From Polaromonas sp. (GTDB lineage: Bacteria; Pseudomonadota; Gammaproteobacteria; Burkholderiales; Burkholderiaceae_C): a DNA stretch of 64,000 bases. The notes below the pieces were generated by a model. It made no database searches. It worked only from the letters and a program-made list of their open reading frames with translations, and was not told the DNA's origin. Made by a program: the position numbers and the translations under genes. Shown piece by piece: positions 41,746 to 52,486 of this stretch (position 1 is the stretch's first letter; each line of letters starts with the position of its first letter). The stretch lies in contig JAURVI010000005.1 of assembly GCA_030655515.1 (NCBI GenBank), forward strand, positions 22,840-86,839, written 5' to 3'.

Positions 41746-42302
41746 TTTGACCTCTCTTGGAGCTGTAAAGTTGCTGGCCGCTCTAACCACTCTCCTGCGG
41801 CGTCTTGCACAATTTCACGCAGGGTGAGCTCGGTTTCAGAAATTTTCGTGATGCGGCCATAGTTTTGACCCAAATAGCTGCCGACCCGTACCTGGTACAG
41901 CAAATTGTCGACCCGCACCAGCGCCACCGGTTGACCCAATTTGACGAGACTGCCCACCATGGCGACCGCATCGAGCGGCATGGCTTCCAGCGGCTCCTTG
42001 CGCCGGCTGAGTTCGGGCGCAATCAGAGCCGCATTGGACGTCGTCTGGCTGGCGGCGCGGTTGAGCGCCTGCGTCAGTTTCTGGCGGCTGAAGGGCTCGA
42101 TCGCCCCCTCCTCGGCATAAGCCTGAGGGGAAAACTTTTTAGGTTCTGGCAAAGGCTCGACCCTGGGCTTGGTCAGGTTGCGTTGCTCGGTCATCCACCG
42201 CTGCAGCTCTTCCTGCTCCGAAGAGCTGCACGCCGTCAGCCCCCAACATGCCACCAGCGCGAACACCAGGGGCCCGATTTTTCCAATGCCGGTCAGCCTC
42301 AT
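41742..42302 (-). CDS. pilP: Type IV pilus assembly lipoprotein PilP
   Basis: PilP links PilNO to the secretin PilQ. The 186-residue lipoprotein has signal and lipobox (GLTACSSSEQEEL), a flexible Pro-rich segment, then the HR-domain-like C-terminal beta fold (VALVRVDNLLYQVRVGSYLGQNYGRITKI, given in part). It overlaps pilO and pilQ by 4 bp. Confidence 0.94.
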   Translation of the reverse strand: MRLTGIGKIGPLVFALVACWGLTACSSSEQEELQRWMTEQRNLTKPRVEPLPEPKKFSPQAYAEEGAIEPFSRQKLTQALNRAASQTTSNAALIAPELSRRKEPLEAMPLDAVAMVGSLVKLGQPVALVRVDNLLYQVRVGSYLGQNYGRITKISETELTLREIVQDAAGEWLERPATLQLQERSK

Positions 42303-42970
42303 TTTTTTGCTCCCGCAGGCGCCGTCTTGCGCTGCAAAGCGACTTCTTCGGGATCCAGATAACGGAATGTCTTGGCCGTGCTGTCCATGCTCATCATGCC
42401 GTCCTTGAGAGGGGCAATCGTCATGTTGTTCAAGGTCACGATGCGGGACAAATTGGCGATGTCTGCCGCAAAAGCCCCCATATCGTGGTAGCGACCCGAC
42501 ACCTTGATCGCAATCGGCAGCTCGGCATAATATTCCTTGACGCTGACCTGCCCGGGCTTGAACAGCTCGAACTGCAAGCTGCGGCCCAGTCCCGCCTGGT
42601 TGATGTCCGATAGCAGCGCGTCCATTTCGGCCTTGCCCGGCAGTTGCTTTTCCAATTGGGTCACATATTGCTGAACCTGCTCACGCTGCTTTCTCAACGC
42701 CTCCAGATTGACCGCTTGCACCAGCTTTTTCTTGAAGTCTTCCCGCAGTTGCGTTTCTTTGACCTGTTCTGCCTTGAGCTCTTCATCCGAAGCGCTGAGC
42801 CACACAAACCACAATGCGACCACCACCGCAACCGTCATGCACATGCACAAAAGATAGCGCGGCAACGTCGGCCAGGACGGCGGATCGTTCGGGCTGAGAC
42901 CGACAAACTGCGCTTTGAGTTCATCCAGGAGCGCGGCAAAATCGAATTTGACTTTAGGACTGCTTGCCAT
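42299..42970 (-). CDS. pilO: Type IV pilus alignment protein PilO
   Basis: PilO is the bitopic partner of PilN in the pilus alignment complex. The 223-residue protein shows a short cytoplasmic N terminus, one membrane helix (YLLCMCMTVAVVVALWFVWL), a coiled coil (AEQVKETQLREDFKKKLVQA) and a ferredoxin-like periplasmic domain (FELFKPGQVSVKEYYAELPI). It lies 30 bp after pilN. Confidence 0.94.
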   Translation of the reverse strand: MASSPKVKFDFAALLDELKAQFVGLSPNDPPSWPTLPRYLLCMCMTVAVVVALWFVWLSASDEELKAEQVKETQLREDFKKKLVQAVNLEALRKQREQVQQYVTQLEKQLPGKAEMDALLSDINQAGLGRSLQFELFKPGQVSVKEYYAELPIAIKVSGRYHDMGAFAADIANLSRIVTLNNMTIAPLKDGMMSMDSTAKTFRYLDPEEVALQRKTAPAGAKK

Positions 42971-43000
42971 AGTTTTTTGTGCTTGTTCCGAACCAGTTTG

Positions 43001-43696
43001 TCAAATCTTGGCTGCGGCAGAGCTTGCCTGTGCGGGCTTGACCGCTGCCGAACCTGCAGGCCCCGGTGAGGGAACTGCGCTTGCGGCCGACAGCTTGCTT
43101 GCGGCGACCGATGACGCCCCTGTTTTTTGCACATCGGTCGCCCGCCTGAGTGTCACCCGCATCGAAAAATTGGACACGCGTCGCTGATCACGGGCACCCA
43201 GCGTGACCGTTCCTCCGGTAATTTCAATCAGCTCTGGTCGAGTCAGCCAGGGGCTGTTGTTCCCCAGATTGCGCAGCAGTTCCGATACCCGCTCATTCGA
43301 TTGGGCCACCCCGGTCAGCAAGACCACCTGGTTGTCCTGCTTCATGCTGCTGACGTACACGCCATCGGGCAATTGCCTGACCAATTCATTCAGCAGATAT
43401 ACCGGCATGTTGCGGTTGCCCTGCAACTCCTCCACGGCATTTTGCCGGGCACGCAAGGCCGCAATTTCCTGCTGCAAACCGGCGATTTCCTTGATTTGAT
43501 TGTCAAGTCGGGTGATTTCAGACTTCAAAAAAGCATTTCTTCCCTGTTGCCCGGAGATTTGAGTCTGGTACCAGGAGTACACCGCGACACAAGTCATGGC
43601 GCCCGCCAGGGCTGCAATGCCGAGAGTGACAAAAAACACCTCACGCCTGCGCTTGCGCGCCGCTTCGCGATGGGGAAGCAGATTGACCAGAATCAC
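43001..43696 (-). CDS. pilN: Type IV pilus assembly protein PilN
   Basis: PilN binds PilM through its cytoplasmic N terminus and PilO in the periplasm. I start at GTG 43696 (MILVNLLPHREAARKRRR): GGAGG lies 8 nt upstream, the ILVNLLPHRE motif is the conserved PilM-binding peptide, and the GTG overlaps the pilM stop by 4 bp. A membrane helix (VFFVTLGIAALAGAMTCVAV) and a coiled coil follow. The end is a long Ala/Ser-rich tail not typical of the family core. Product 231 residues. Confidence 0.94.
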   Translation of the reverse strand: MILVNLLPHREAARKRRREVFFVTLGIAALAGAMTCVAVYSWYQTQISGQQGRNAFLKSEITRLDNQIKEIAGLQQEIAALRARQNAVEELQGNRNMPVYLLNELVRQLPDGVYVSSMKQDNQVVLLTGVAQSNERVSELLRNLGNNSPWLTRPELIEITGGTVTLGARDQRRVSNFSMRVTLRRATDVQKTGASSVAASKLSAASAVPSPGPAGSAAVKPAQASSAAAKI

Positions 43697-44772
43697 TGGA
43701 AGAACCTCCGCAAAGCCAGGCCGCAAGAGGTCAGATAAGACGACGCTTCACGCCTCATTTTTTTCTCCCGGATATTGCTGCCCAGCACCATGCCTTCGAA
43801 GGGATTGGCGACCATGCAGGCAAACGACGTCTGCTGCGTCACAGCCTCCGTCAGACCCGGCAACGCCGATGAGCCCCCGGCCAGCATCACATAGTCCACC
43901 TTGTTGTGGGGCGTGCTGGTAAAAAAGAACTGAAGGGCGCGGCCGATCTCCTGCGCCATGCTGTCGACAAAGGGCTTGAGCACACTGGCGCCATAGTCCT
44001 CCGGCAGATCGCCGCTGCGTTTTTTACTCTCAGCCTCTTCCGGTGAAAAGCCATACTGGCGCACAATGAGCTGGGTCAACTGGGCCCCCCCGAAAGCCTG
44101 ATCGCGCTCATAGAGCACCTCGTCGTTCTTGATGACCTGCATGCTGGTCGTCAGCGCGCCCACTTCGAACAGGGCGACCAGGGTGTCCAGCCCCTTGTTA
44201 GGCAAATTTTCTATCAGACGGGCAGTGGCCAGACGCGAAGCATAGGACTCCACATCCACAACTACCGGCTTGAGCCCGGCCGCTTCGGCCAATCCCTGCC
44301 TGTCGTTGACTTTTTCCTTACGGGACGCGGCGATCAGCACTTCCACGTCACCGTCCGAACTGGCGCTGGGACCGACGACACAAAAGTCCAGGCTGACTTC
44401 ATCCAGTGAAAAAGGAATGTACTGATTCGCCTCGGCCTCGACCTGGATTTCGAGTTCCTGTTCGGTCAACCCGCCGGGCAAAATGATTTTTTTGGTGATC
44501 ACCGCCGATGCTGGCAGGGCCATCGCCACATTTCTGGTGCGGGTGCCGCTTTTTTTGACGAGCCGGCGCACCGCCTCGGCCACTTCGTCGAACTTTTCCA
44601 CGTTGCCGTCGGTGATCCAGCCTCTTTCCAGGGGCTCGATGGCGCAGCAATCCAGCATCAGATTGCCGGCCTTGTCGCGGCTCAGCTCCACCAGCTTGAC
44701 GCTGGATGAACTGATGTCCAAACCCAGCAAAGCGGACGATTGGCGGTTAAATAAGGATCCCAAAGAGATCAA
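43693..44772 (-). CDS. pilM: Type IV pilus assembly ATPase-fold protein PilM
   Basis: PilM is a cytoplasmic actin-like (FtsA-fold) protein of the pilus machine. The 359-residue product has LGLDISSSSVKLVELSRD, QVEAEANQYIPFSLDEVSLD, VVVDVESYASRLA, LFEVGALTTSMQV and VMLAGGSSALPGLTEAV nucleotide-binding regions. It heads pilMNOPQ and is divergent from mrcA, with 258 bp of AT-richer DNA between for both promoters. Confidence 0.96.
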   Translation of the reverse strand: MISLGSLFNRQSSALLGLDISSSSVKLVELSRDKAGNLMLDCCAIEPLERGWITDGNVEKFDEVAEAVRRLVKKSGTRTRNVAMALPASAVITKKIILPGGLTEQELEIQVEAEANQYIPFSLDEVSLDFCVVGPSASSDGDVEVLIAASRKEKVNDRQGLAEAAGLKPVVVDVESYASRLATARLIENLPNKGLDTLVALFEVGALTTSMQVIKNDEVLYERDQAFGGAQLTQLIVRQYGFSPEEAESKKRSGDLPEDYGASVLKPFVDSMAQEIGRALQFFFTSTPHNKVDYVMLAGGSSALPGLTEAVTQQTSFACMVANPFEGMVLGSNIREKKMRREASSYLTSCGLALRRFFQ

Positions 44773-45007
44773 GGCAGTCCCCAGGTGATGGCTAATGTGT
44801 AGCCCTGCAAACTTAAGAAATCACTTCAATGCTAGCAGCAAGATCCTTGTACCACAAAGGATTTTTTGGTTTTGACTTACTATCACCGTTGTCAAAAGTA
44901 GACGTTTGGGCCGCTTGGCCGGATTCGTCGCAAACCGGGCGGGTGCCAATAAATGCAAAATGCGAAGTGTCTGACAATCCCGAAAGTCTTACGGCCCATG
45001 CCATTTT

Positions 45008-45013
45008 TATAAT
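45008..45013 (+). promoter_or_regulatory. Candidate -10 element for mrcA
   Basis: A perfect TATAAT stands 17 bp before the mrcA ATG. No good -35 box is found at the right distance (the best is GTCTTA). If used, the transcript would begin about 11 nt before the ATG, leaving no room for a Shine-Dalgarno, and indeed none is seen. The remaining 44773-45007 segment shows no other feature I can name. Confidence 0.4.
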
Positions 45014-45030
45014 GCTGGCGCTAACTTACG

Positions 45031-47466
45031 ATGAACTCCATGCCACCCAACTCCTCGTCTTCCAAATCCCGAGCCTCCCTTGCCGTCCGCCTGCCATGGT
45101 TGCCGGTGGCGCTTCAAATTTCTGCCTGGGGCCTGGGGTTGGTGCTGGCCGGACTCATGTCGCTGCTGATGGTGGTGGCCGTCGCGCTGGCGGTCGCCTA
45201 CCCCAATTTGCCGGATGTATCCGATTTGCTGGACTACCGTCCCAAGCTGCCGCTGCGTGTTTATTCGTCCGACGCCGTTCTGATCGGCGAGTTCGGGGAG
45301 GAGCGCCGCAATCTGACGCCCATAGGCGACATTCCCAAAGTCATGAAGGACGCCGTGCTGGCCATTGAGGATGCACGCTTTTTCTCGCACGGGGGTGTTG
45401 ACTATATTGGCGTCATCCGTGCCGGCCTGGCCAACGTGGGACGCGCCAAGAGCCAGGGGGCTTCCACCATCACCATGCAAGTGGCCCGCAATGTCTATCT
45501 GTCAACCGAAAAAAGCTATACCCGGAAAATTTACGAGATTTTGCTGACCTTCAAGCTCGAGCACCTCCTCAGCAAGGATCAGATTCTCGAGATCTACATG
45601 AACCAGATCTTCCTGGGGCAACGCGCCTATGGTTTTGCAGCCGCCGCGGAAACCTACTTCGGCAAGCCTTTGAGAGACGTCAGCATCGCCGAGGCCGCCA
45701 TGCTGGCGGGCCTGCCCAAAGCGCCGTCCGCCTACAACCCGATCAGCAACCCGAAGCGGGCCAAGGCGCGCCAGCTCTACATCATTGATCGCATGGAAGA
45801 AAACGGCTTTATCACGCCGGCACAAGCGGCGACAGCCAAAAATGAGCACCTCAGAGTCAAATCCGGCCCCAATGCAGATCGGGTGCATGCGGAATTCGTG
45901 GCGGAAACCGTGCGCCAACTGGTTTTCAGCCAGTACGGTGACGAGACCTACACGCGCGGCCTCAATGTCTTCACCACCCTGCGCGCCGCTGATCAGCAGG
46001 CGGCTTACAAGGCGCTGCGCAAAGGCATCATGGACTATGAACGGCGGCAAATTTACCGGGGTCCCGAAAAGTTCATCGAGTTGTCCAAAGACCCCCAGGA
46101 AACCGAAGACGCCATTGATGACGCACTGGCTGACAGTCCGGACAACGGCGATGTGATGTCGGCGGTTGTACTGGAAGCCAGCGCCAAGAAAATCGTGGCG
46201 ATTCGCCAGAACAGCGAGGCCATCGAAATCACCGGCGATGGTCTCAAACCGGCCCAGTCCGGCTTGTCCGAAAAGGCGCCGCCCAATATCAGGATCCGTC
46301 GCGGCGCCTTGATCCGCGTGAGCAAAACGCCTAAAAACACCTGGGAAATTACGCAGCTTCCCGAGGTCGAGGGCGCTTTTGTTGCCCTGGATCCGCGCAG
46401 CGGCGCCGTCCGGGCGCTGGTCGGCGGTTTTGACTACGAGAAAAACAAATTCAACCATGTGACGCAAGCCTGGCGTCAACCCGGCTCCAGCTTCAAGCCC
46501 TTCATCTACTCGGCAGCCCTGGAAAAAGGCTTCACGCCCGCGACCGTCGTCAACGATGCGCCGCTGTTTTTTGACGCCGGGGTCACCGGCGGCCAGCCTT
46601 GGGAACCCAAGAATTACGATGGCACGTTTGAGGGCCCCATGAGCCTGCGCCGCGGCCTGGCCAAATCGAAAAACATGATTTCCATCCGGGTGCTGCAGGC
46701 CATAGGCGCCAAAAATGCCCAGGAATGGGTGACCCATTTTGGCTTTGACGCCGACAAACATCCGGCCTACCTGACGATGGCGCTGGGTGCGGGTTCAGTG
46801 ACGCCTTTGCAAATGGCCATCGGGTATTCGGTGTTTGCCAATGGAGGGTATCGCGTCAACCCCTACCTGATCACCAAAATCACCGACCAGAAGGGCAAGG
46901 TCGTCGTTGAGCGCCCGGTGCCGGGGCTCGATGAGTCGGCGCGCGGTATCGACGCGCGCAACGCCTTCATCATGTCCAGCCTCCTGCAGGAAGTCGCCCG
47001 CAGCGGCACCGCCGCCAAGGCGCAGGCCACCCTGAAGCGGCCCGACCTGTATGGCAAAACCGGCACCACCAACGATTCGATCGACACCTGGTTTGTCGGC
47101 TACCAGCCAACACTGACGGCGGCTGTCTGGATGGGCTACGACACGCCGAAAAAACTGGGAGATCGGGAAACCGGCGGTGGTTTGAGTTTGCCGGTCTGGA
47201 TCAACTTCATGGACTATGCGCTCAAAGGCGTGCCGGTCACCGAATTTTCAGCCCCTGAGGGCGTTGTCAATATCGGTGGCGAATGGTTTTATGACGAGTA
47301 CGCCAAAGGCTCCGGCATCAGCAGCGTCGGTCTGGGCGACCGGCCCGCCTCAGGCGGCGGCTCCGGCAACCCGATCCCCGGCCAGGCGGTGCCGCCGGGC
47401 ACCGCGATTGAGGCGCCACAACCCAGCGACGAAAGAAAACGGATTCTGGATCTGTTCAAGAACTGA
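45031..47466 (+). CDS. mrcA: Penicillin-binding protein 1A (bifunctional transglycosylase/transpeptidase)
   Basis: PBP1A polymerises and crosslinks peptidoglycan. The 811-residue class A PBP has a short cytoplasmic tail, one membrane helix, and the GT51 domain with catalytic Glu113 ([11 protein letters not shown]) and [18 protein letters not shown]. The OB-like insertion and the transpeptidase with Ser486 (SSFK), SKN and KTGTTND follow. The order pilM | mrcA is conserved with PBP1A genes of beta- and gammaproteobacteria. The last 11 bp overlap the convergent cyaY. Confidence 0.97.
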   Translation: MNSMPPNSSSSKSRASLAVRLPWLPVALQISAWGLGLVLAGLMSLLMVVAVALAVAYPNLPDVSDLLDYRPKLPLRVYSSDAVLIGEFGEERRNLTPIGDIPKVMKDAVLAIEDARFFSHGGVDYIGVIRAGLANVGRAKSQGASTITMQVARNVYLSTEKSYTRKIYEILLTFKLEHLLSKDQILEIYMNQIFLGQRAYGFAAAAETYFGKPLRDVSIAEAAMLAGLPKAPSAYNPISNPKRAKARQLYIIDRMEENGFITPAQAATAKNEHLRVKSGPNADRVHAEFVAETVRQLVFSQYGDETYTRGLNVFTTLRAADQQAAYKALRKGIMDYERRQIYRGPEKFIELSKDPQETEDAIDDALADSPDNGDVMSAVVLEASAKKIVAIRQNSEAIEITGDGLKPAQSGLSEKAPPNIRIRRGALIRVSKTPKNTWEITQLPEVEGAFVALDPRSGAVRALVGGFDYEKNKFNHVTQAWRQPGSSFKPFIYSAALEKGFTPATVVNDAPLFFDAGVTGGQPWEPKNYDGTFEGPMSLRRGLAKSKNMISIRVLQAIGAKNAQEWVTHFGFDADKHPAYLTMALGAGSVTPLQMAIGYSVFANGGYRVNPYLITKITDQKGKVVVERPVPGLDESARGIDARNAFIMSSLLQEVARSGTAAKAQATLKRPDLYGKTGTTNDSIDTWFVGYQPTLTAAVWMGYDTPKKLGDRETGGGLSLPVWINFMDYALKGVPVTEFSAPEGVVNIGGEWFYDEYAKGSGISSVGLGDRPASGGGSGNPIPGQAVPPGTAIEAPQPSDERKRILDLFKN

Positions 47467-47794
47467 GCGCGCTGAACACCAGCGGCTGGCCGGCCTGCTC
47501 GCTGGCGTAGCGCGACAGCCCGGCAAACAGTTCGCTGGCGTCCTTGGTATCCCGCCACTGACCTTCGACGAATTCATAGTGAAACCCGCCGGCGCGGGCC
47601 GCCACCCAGATTTCGTGCAGCGGCTTTTGCAGATTGATGATGATCTGGCTGCGGTTGGCAAAAGTCAGTGTGATCATGCCGCCCGTCCTTTGGTTGTCGA
47701 CGTCGGTATCGGTTTCGTCGTTGATGCGGTCACATGCCGCTTCAATCGCCCTGAGCGCGGCTTCGGCGCGATCCAGATAATCAAGGTCGGTCAT
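47456..47794 (-). CDS. cyaY: Iron donor protein CyaY (frataxin homologue)
   Basis: CyaY binds iron and modulates IscS-dependent Fe-S assembly. The 112-residue product from [14 protein letters not shown] shows the acidic first helix, then the frataxin sheet: [33 protein letters not shown] (part), [20 protein letters not shown]. Its 3' end overlaps mrcA by 11 bp and its start is 12 bp from the divergent lptM start, so the promoters of cyaY and lptM must overlap coding sequence. Confidence 0.95.
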   Translation of the reverse strand: MTDLDYLDRAEAALRAIEAACDRINDETDTDVDNQRTGGMITLTFANRSQIIINLQKPLHEIWVAARAGGFHYEFVEGQWRDTKDASELFAGLSRYASEQAGQPLVFSALSS

Positions 47795-47806
47795 TACAAT
47801 CCCATC

Positions 47807-48085
47807 ATGTTTGCAAGATTTCAAATTCAGCTTCGAATTCTAGGCCGCCGGCGCCTTGTCTTCTGGGGGCATGGCCTTTCCACTTTGTCGTTCGCCGCGG
47901 CGAGCGTGGTTTACCTGGGTGCGTGCGGTCAAAAAGGCCCCCTCTTCCTGCCACCTCCCCCCAAAGTGCTTCCGGCAAGCGGCGCGCCCCCGGCGCCAAA
48001 GAACACCACCACCACAACCCCGGCGATCACGAGCGACTTTCCGGAGCCACCGCCGGCCAGTCCTGCGATTTTCACGCCGCGATGA
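47807..48085 (+). CDS. lptM: LPS translocon maturation chaperone LptM-like lipoprotein
   Basis: A 92-residue lipoprotein. The signature after the lipobox, [15 protein letters not shown], is that of LptM (YifL), a small lipoprotein that assists LptD-LptE assembly. The N-terminal stretch before the lipobox is longer and more basic than usual ([11 protein letters not shown]), so the true start could be a later codon. The tail is Pro/Thr-rich. Its TGA overlaps the lysA ATG by 4 bp, as in the widespread yifL-lysA pairing. Confidence 0.85.
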   Translation: MFARFQIQLRILGRRRLVFWGHGLSTLSFAAASVVYLGACGQKGPLFLPPPPKVLPASGAPPAPKNTTTTTPAITSDFPEPPPASPAIFTPR

Positions 48086-49389
48086 GCTCGGCAACCGCTC
48101 CCGCCGCGCCCAGGACCGAGCTTCCCGGCGCGCCGCAACTGGCCTACCGCGATGGCGGGCTGCATCTGGAGGAGGCCCGTCTGGAGGTTTTGGCCCAAGC
48201 ATACGGCACGCCACTGTTTGTGTACTCCAAAGCGGCCATGCTGGCCGCGCTGGCCGCCTACCAGCACGGCTTTGCCGGGCGCGCCGTGCAGATATGCTAC
48301 GCCATGAAGGCCAACTCCTCACTGGGCGTTCTGCAGGTGTTCGCACGGGCGGGCTGCGGCTTCGACATTGTCTCCGGCGGTGAACTCGCGCGTGTGCTCG
48401 CTGCCGGCGGGGATGTGGGTAAAGTCATTTTCTCAGGCGTCGGGAAAACCCGTGCGGAAATGCGGCAAGCGCTGACTGCCGGTATTGGCTGTTTCAACGT
48501 GGAAAGCGAAGCCGAGCTCGATGTGCTGTCCGACGTGGCGCTGAGCATGGGCCTGACCGCGCCGGTCAGCATTCGCGTCAACCCCAACGTCGATGCCAAA
48601 ACCCATCCCTACATCTCGACCGGCCTGAAAGGCAACAAGTTCGGCGTGGCGCACGAAGACGCGCTGCGAATTTACCGCCATGCGGCTTCACTGAAGGGCT
48701 TGCGGGTAGTCGGCATTGACTGCCACATCGGCTCGCAAATCACCGAGACCACCCCTTACCTGGATGCGATGGACCGGGTGCTCGATCTGGTGGCCAGCAT
48801 GGAGCATGCGGGCATTGCCATTGAGCACATCGATTTTGGCGGCGGCCTGGGCATCAACTACAACCAGGACGCGCCGCCCGCCGCCGACGCGCTGTGGCGG
48901 GAACTGCTGGCCAAGCTCGATGCGCGCGGCTACGGCGGCAAAAAGCTGATGATCGAGCCGGGCCGCTCACTGGTCGGTAACGCCGGCGTCTGCCTGACCG
49001 AGGTGCTTTACCTCAAGCCCGGCGAGCAGAAGAATTTCTGCGTGATTGATGCGGCGATGAACGACTTGCCGCGTCCGGCCATGTACCAGGCTTTTCATGC
49101 CATCGTGCCTCTTGCGCCGCGCCGGGACATCCAGGAGGCGACCTACGACGTGGTTGGCCCGGTCTGCGAAAGCGGCGACTGGATCGGCCGCGACCGCACG
49201 CTTGCCGTAGCCGCCGGGGATCGCCTCGCGGTGCTGTCGGCAGGCGCCTACTGCATGAGCATGGCCAGCAACTACAACACGCGGGGCCGCGCCGCCGAGC
49301 TGCTGGTCGATGGCGCCAAGGTGCATGTGATTCGCCGCCGGGAAACCGCGGCCGACCAGATGCGCCACGAGCAACTGATCCAAGATTGA
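48082..49389 (+). CDS. lysA: Diaminopimelate decarboxylase
   Basis: LysA decarboxylates meso-DAP to L-lysine. The 435-residue fold-type III PLP enzyme has the Schiff-base Lys76 in CYAMKANSSLGVL, the substrate/phosphate motifs GFDIVSGGEL and HIDFGGGLGINY, and CESGDW near the C terminus. The start [10 protein letters not shown] at 48082 overlaps the lptM stop. A longer open frame upstream is just the other frame of lptM. Confidence 0.97.
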   Translation: MSSATAPAAPRTELPGAPQLAYRDGGLHLEEARLEVLAQAYGTPLFVYSKAAMLAALAAYQHGFAGRAVQICYAMKANSSLGVLQVFARAGCGFDIVSGGELARVLAAGGDVGKVIFSGVGKTRAEMRQALTAGIGCFNVESEAELDVLSDVALSMGLTAPVSIRVNPNVDAKTHPYISTGLKGNKFGVAHEDALRIYRHAASLKGLRVVGIDCHIGSQITETTPYLDAMDRVLDLVASMEHAGIAIEHIDFGGGLGINYNQDAPPAADALWRELLAKLDARGYGGKKLMIEPGRSLVGNAGVCLTEVLYLKPGEQKNFCVIDAAMNDLPRPAMYQAFHAIVPLAPRRDIQEATYDVVGPVCESGDWIGRDRTLAVAAGDRLAVLSAGAYCMSMASNYNTRGRAAELLVDGAKVHVIRRRETAADQMRHEQLIQD

Positions 49390-49392
49390 TCA

Positions 49393-49422
49393 GAGCATCA
49401 ATTGCTATTGTTTTGATAGCTC
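49393..49422. repeat. Hairpin repeat spanning the msrQ stop codon
   Basis: GAGC + ATCAA ... TTGAT + A + GCTC form a 9-bp stem with one bulged A around an 11-nt loop that itself contains GCTAT/ATAGC. It lies between the convergent lysA and msrQ ends and supplies the last codons and TAG stop of msrQ. It has no U-tract on either strand, so it is more likely a dispersed repeat than a strong terminator. Confidence 0.6.
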
Positions 49423-50054
49423 AGTCCGTCCGCCGATCATTGACGGGAGGCGTTTTTTCTTGAGGAATTGCTGCAATCGCCAGCCCAGCAGCAGCGCAAT
49501 GACCGCGGCATAGACAAACACCTCGGCAAAGTCGTTTTTGCCCGCGCGCATCCAGAAAAAATGCAGGATGCCCAGACCGGCAATCAGATACACCAGTTTG
49601 TGCAGCATTTGCCAGCGCCTGGCGCCCATTTTCTTGACGGCTGCGTTGAACGAGGTCGCCGCCAACGGGCTCAGCAGCACAAAACCGGCAAAGCCCACCA
49701 GGATGAACGGCCGCTTGGCGATGTCCTTGGCGATTTCGCCCAGGTCAAAGCCCATGTCGAACCAACTGTAGCTCAGGAGGTGCAGCACGACATAGAAATA
49801 AACGAAAAGCCCCAACATGCGGCGAAAGCGCGCCAGCGCGGGCGTGCCGGTGATCACGCGCAAGGGGGTGACGGCCAGCGTGATGCACAGAAAACGCAGA
49901 GACCAGTCGCCGCCCGCCCGAATCAGGTATTCAGCCGGATTGGCGCCCAGCCTGTCGGTGAGCGCACCGTAAATGAGCCAGGCCAATGGCAACAGGGCCA
50001 GCACAAACACCAGCGGCTTGACCAGTGGATGCATCAGCGCTTTGGCGGGTGTCA

Positions 50055-50055
<1 letters not shown>
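49405..50055 (-). CDS. msrQ: Haem-binding membrane subunit MsrQ (YedZ)
   Basis: MsrQ delivers quinone-pool electrons to MsrP for periplasmic methionine-sulfoxide repair. The 216-residue protein has about six helices with haem histidines in YFYVVLHLLSYSWFD, MLHKLVYLIAGLGILHFFW. I start at 50055 (MTPAKALMHPL), which overlaps the msrP stop by one base (TGATG); the longer open frame is shadow of msrP. The last residues (ELSKQ) are encoded by an intergenic hairpin repeat. Confidence 0.95.
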
Positions 50056-51053
<998 letters not shown>

Positions 51054-51133
51054 CTGGTGTCCTTGCAATCTTGAGTTGGTACCCACTGTTGGTCGTGATA
51101 GGCAGCCAACTCTTACAAGGATTCATGCCGGAT

Positions 51134-52486
51134 CTACAAGGTTCCGTAACTGTGCAAGCCCGACAGGAACATGTTCACGCCCAAAAAGGCAAAGGTGGTC
51201 ACCGCCAGCCCGACCAGCGCCCACCAGGCGGCCACGGTGCCGCGCAGCCCTTTCATCAGCCGCATGTGCAGCCAGGCGGCGTAATTGAGCCAGACAATCA
51301 GCGCCCAGGTTTCCTTGGGGTCCCAGCTCCAGTAGCCGCCCCAGGCCTCGGCCGCCCACAGAGCGCCCAGCACGGTGGCAATGGTGAAAAATGCAAACCC
51401 GACGGCAATCGCCTTGTACATCACATCGTCGAGCACTTCGGGAGCAGGAAGCCGCGCCGCAATACGCTGGCGGCCCAGCAAGATGCCGGCAGCGATCAGG
51501 CCCGACACCAGCAGATAACCCACCCAGTAGTTGCCGCCGCCGGCAGCGGCGGGTGTTGCGCGGAAAACAACCGGCACAAAACACAGGACCACGCCAAGCA
51601 GCCACAAGGGCGTCAGCTTGTACCAGCGGGTCTCGCCGGCCTGCTGCTTGACCAGGTAGGCCAGCGCCACCATGGCCGCCAGCGAGAACATGCCGTAACC
51701 GATGAAGTTGGCCGGCACATGCAGCTTCATCCACCAGCTCTTGAGCGCCGGAACCAGCGGCTGGATTTCATGCGCCTCGCGCACCACGGTGTACCAGAGC
51801 AGAAAGCCCACGGCGGCGCTGACCACCAGCATCACAAACGCGCCCATGGCGCGGGTTTTGTACTGCGCTTCGAAGTAAAGGTAAAACGCGGCGGTCATCC
51901 AGCAAAACAGCACAAACACTTCATACAGGTTGCTGACCGGAATATGCCCGACGTCGGCGCCGATCAGGTAACTTTCGTACCAGCGAACCAGGGTGCCCAC
52001 CAGCGCCATGCCCACGGCAACCCAGGCAATTCTGGAACCCAGCGATTCCAGCGTGTCGCCCTGCCCTTTGACAAACATGCCGAGCCAGTAAAACACCGTG
52101 CTCATGAAAAACAGCATGCTCATCCACAGGATGGCCGACTGGCTGGACAGGAAGTACTTGAGCCAGAACACCTGTTCGGCCCGTGCCAGATCGCCCTGGT
52201 AGGTCACGATGCCGAGCAGGGAAAATCCTGTCACCAGCAGCATCAACAGGCGCAACGGCCGCCAGAACCAGCCCATCGCAATGACGGCGGGAATGGCCGC
52301 CAGCAAAATGCCTTTTTCGTAAACATCCATGAAGGCGCTGTAGCGGGTAAACGCATACAGTCCGCCGACCAGCGCCAAGGCTGCAAACAGCCAGTCCGGC
52401 AGATTGCGTTTTGCGAAATAGCCTTGATGCAGACTGATGGTCGTCGCGTCCGTCGTGCGCGAGCTCAAAGTAGTGGTGGTGTTCAT
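51134..52486 (-). CDS. ccsA: System II cytochrome c biogenesis protein CcsA/ResC
   Basis: CcsA/CcsB (ResC) with ResB moves haem outward and attaches it to apocytochromes c. The 450-residue membrane protein contains the WWD haem-handling segment AEAWGGYWSWDPKETWA and conserved periplasmic histidines (MKLHVPANFIGYGMFS, MRLMKG region) among about ten helices. Its start overlaps the resB stop by 4 bp. The N terminus (first 60 residues) includes an extra hydrophobic segment compared with short CcsA forms. Confidence 0.94.
   Translation of the reverse strand: MNTTTTLSSRTTDATTISLHQGYFAKRNLPDWLFAALALVGGLYAFTRYSAFMDVYEKGILLAAIPAVIAMGWFWRPLRLLMLLVTGFSLLGIVTYQGDLARAEQVFWLKYFLSSQSAILWMSMLFFMSTVFYWLGMFVKGQGDTLESLGSRIAWVAVGMALVGTLVRWYESYLIGADVGHIPVSNLYEVFVLFCWMTAAFYLYFEAQYKTRAMGAFVMLVVSAAVGFLLWYTVVREAHEIQPLVPALKSWWMKLHVPANFIGYGMFSLAAMVALAYLVKQQAGETRWYKLTPLWLLGVVLCFVPVVFRATPAAAGGGNYWVGYLLVSGLIAAGILLGRQRIAARLPAPEVLDDVMYKAIAVGFAFFTIATVLGALWAAEAWGGYWSWDPKETWALIVWLNYAAWLHMRLMKGLRGTVAAWWALVGLAVTTFAFLGVNMFLSGLHSYGTL

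Noticed and set aside
44829..45368. 179-codon plus-strand frame overlapping the mrcA start
   Set aside because: It shares the mrcA 5' region in another frame, and mrcA is clearly the real gene; the upstream part lies in promoter DNA.
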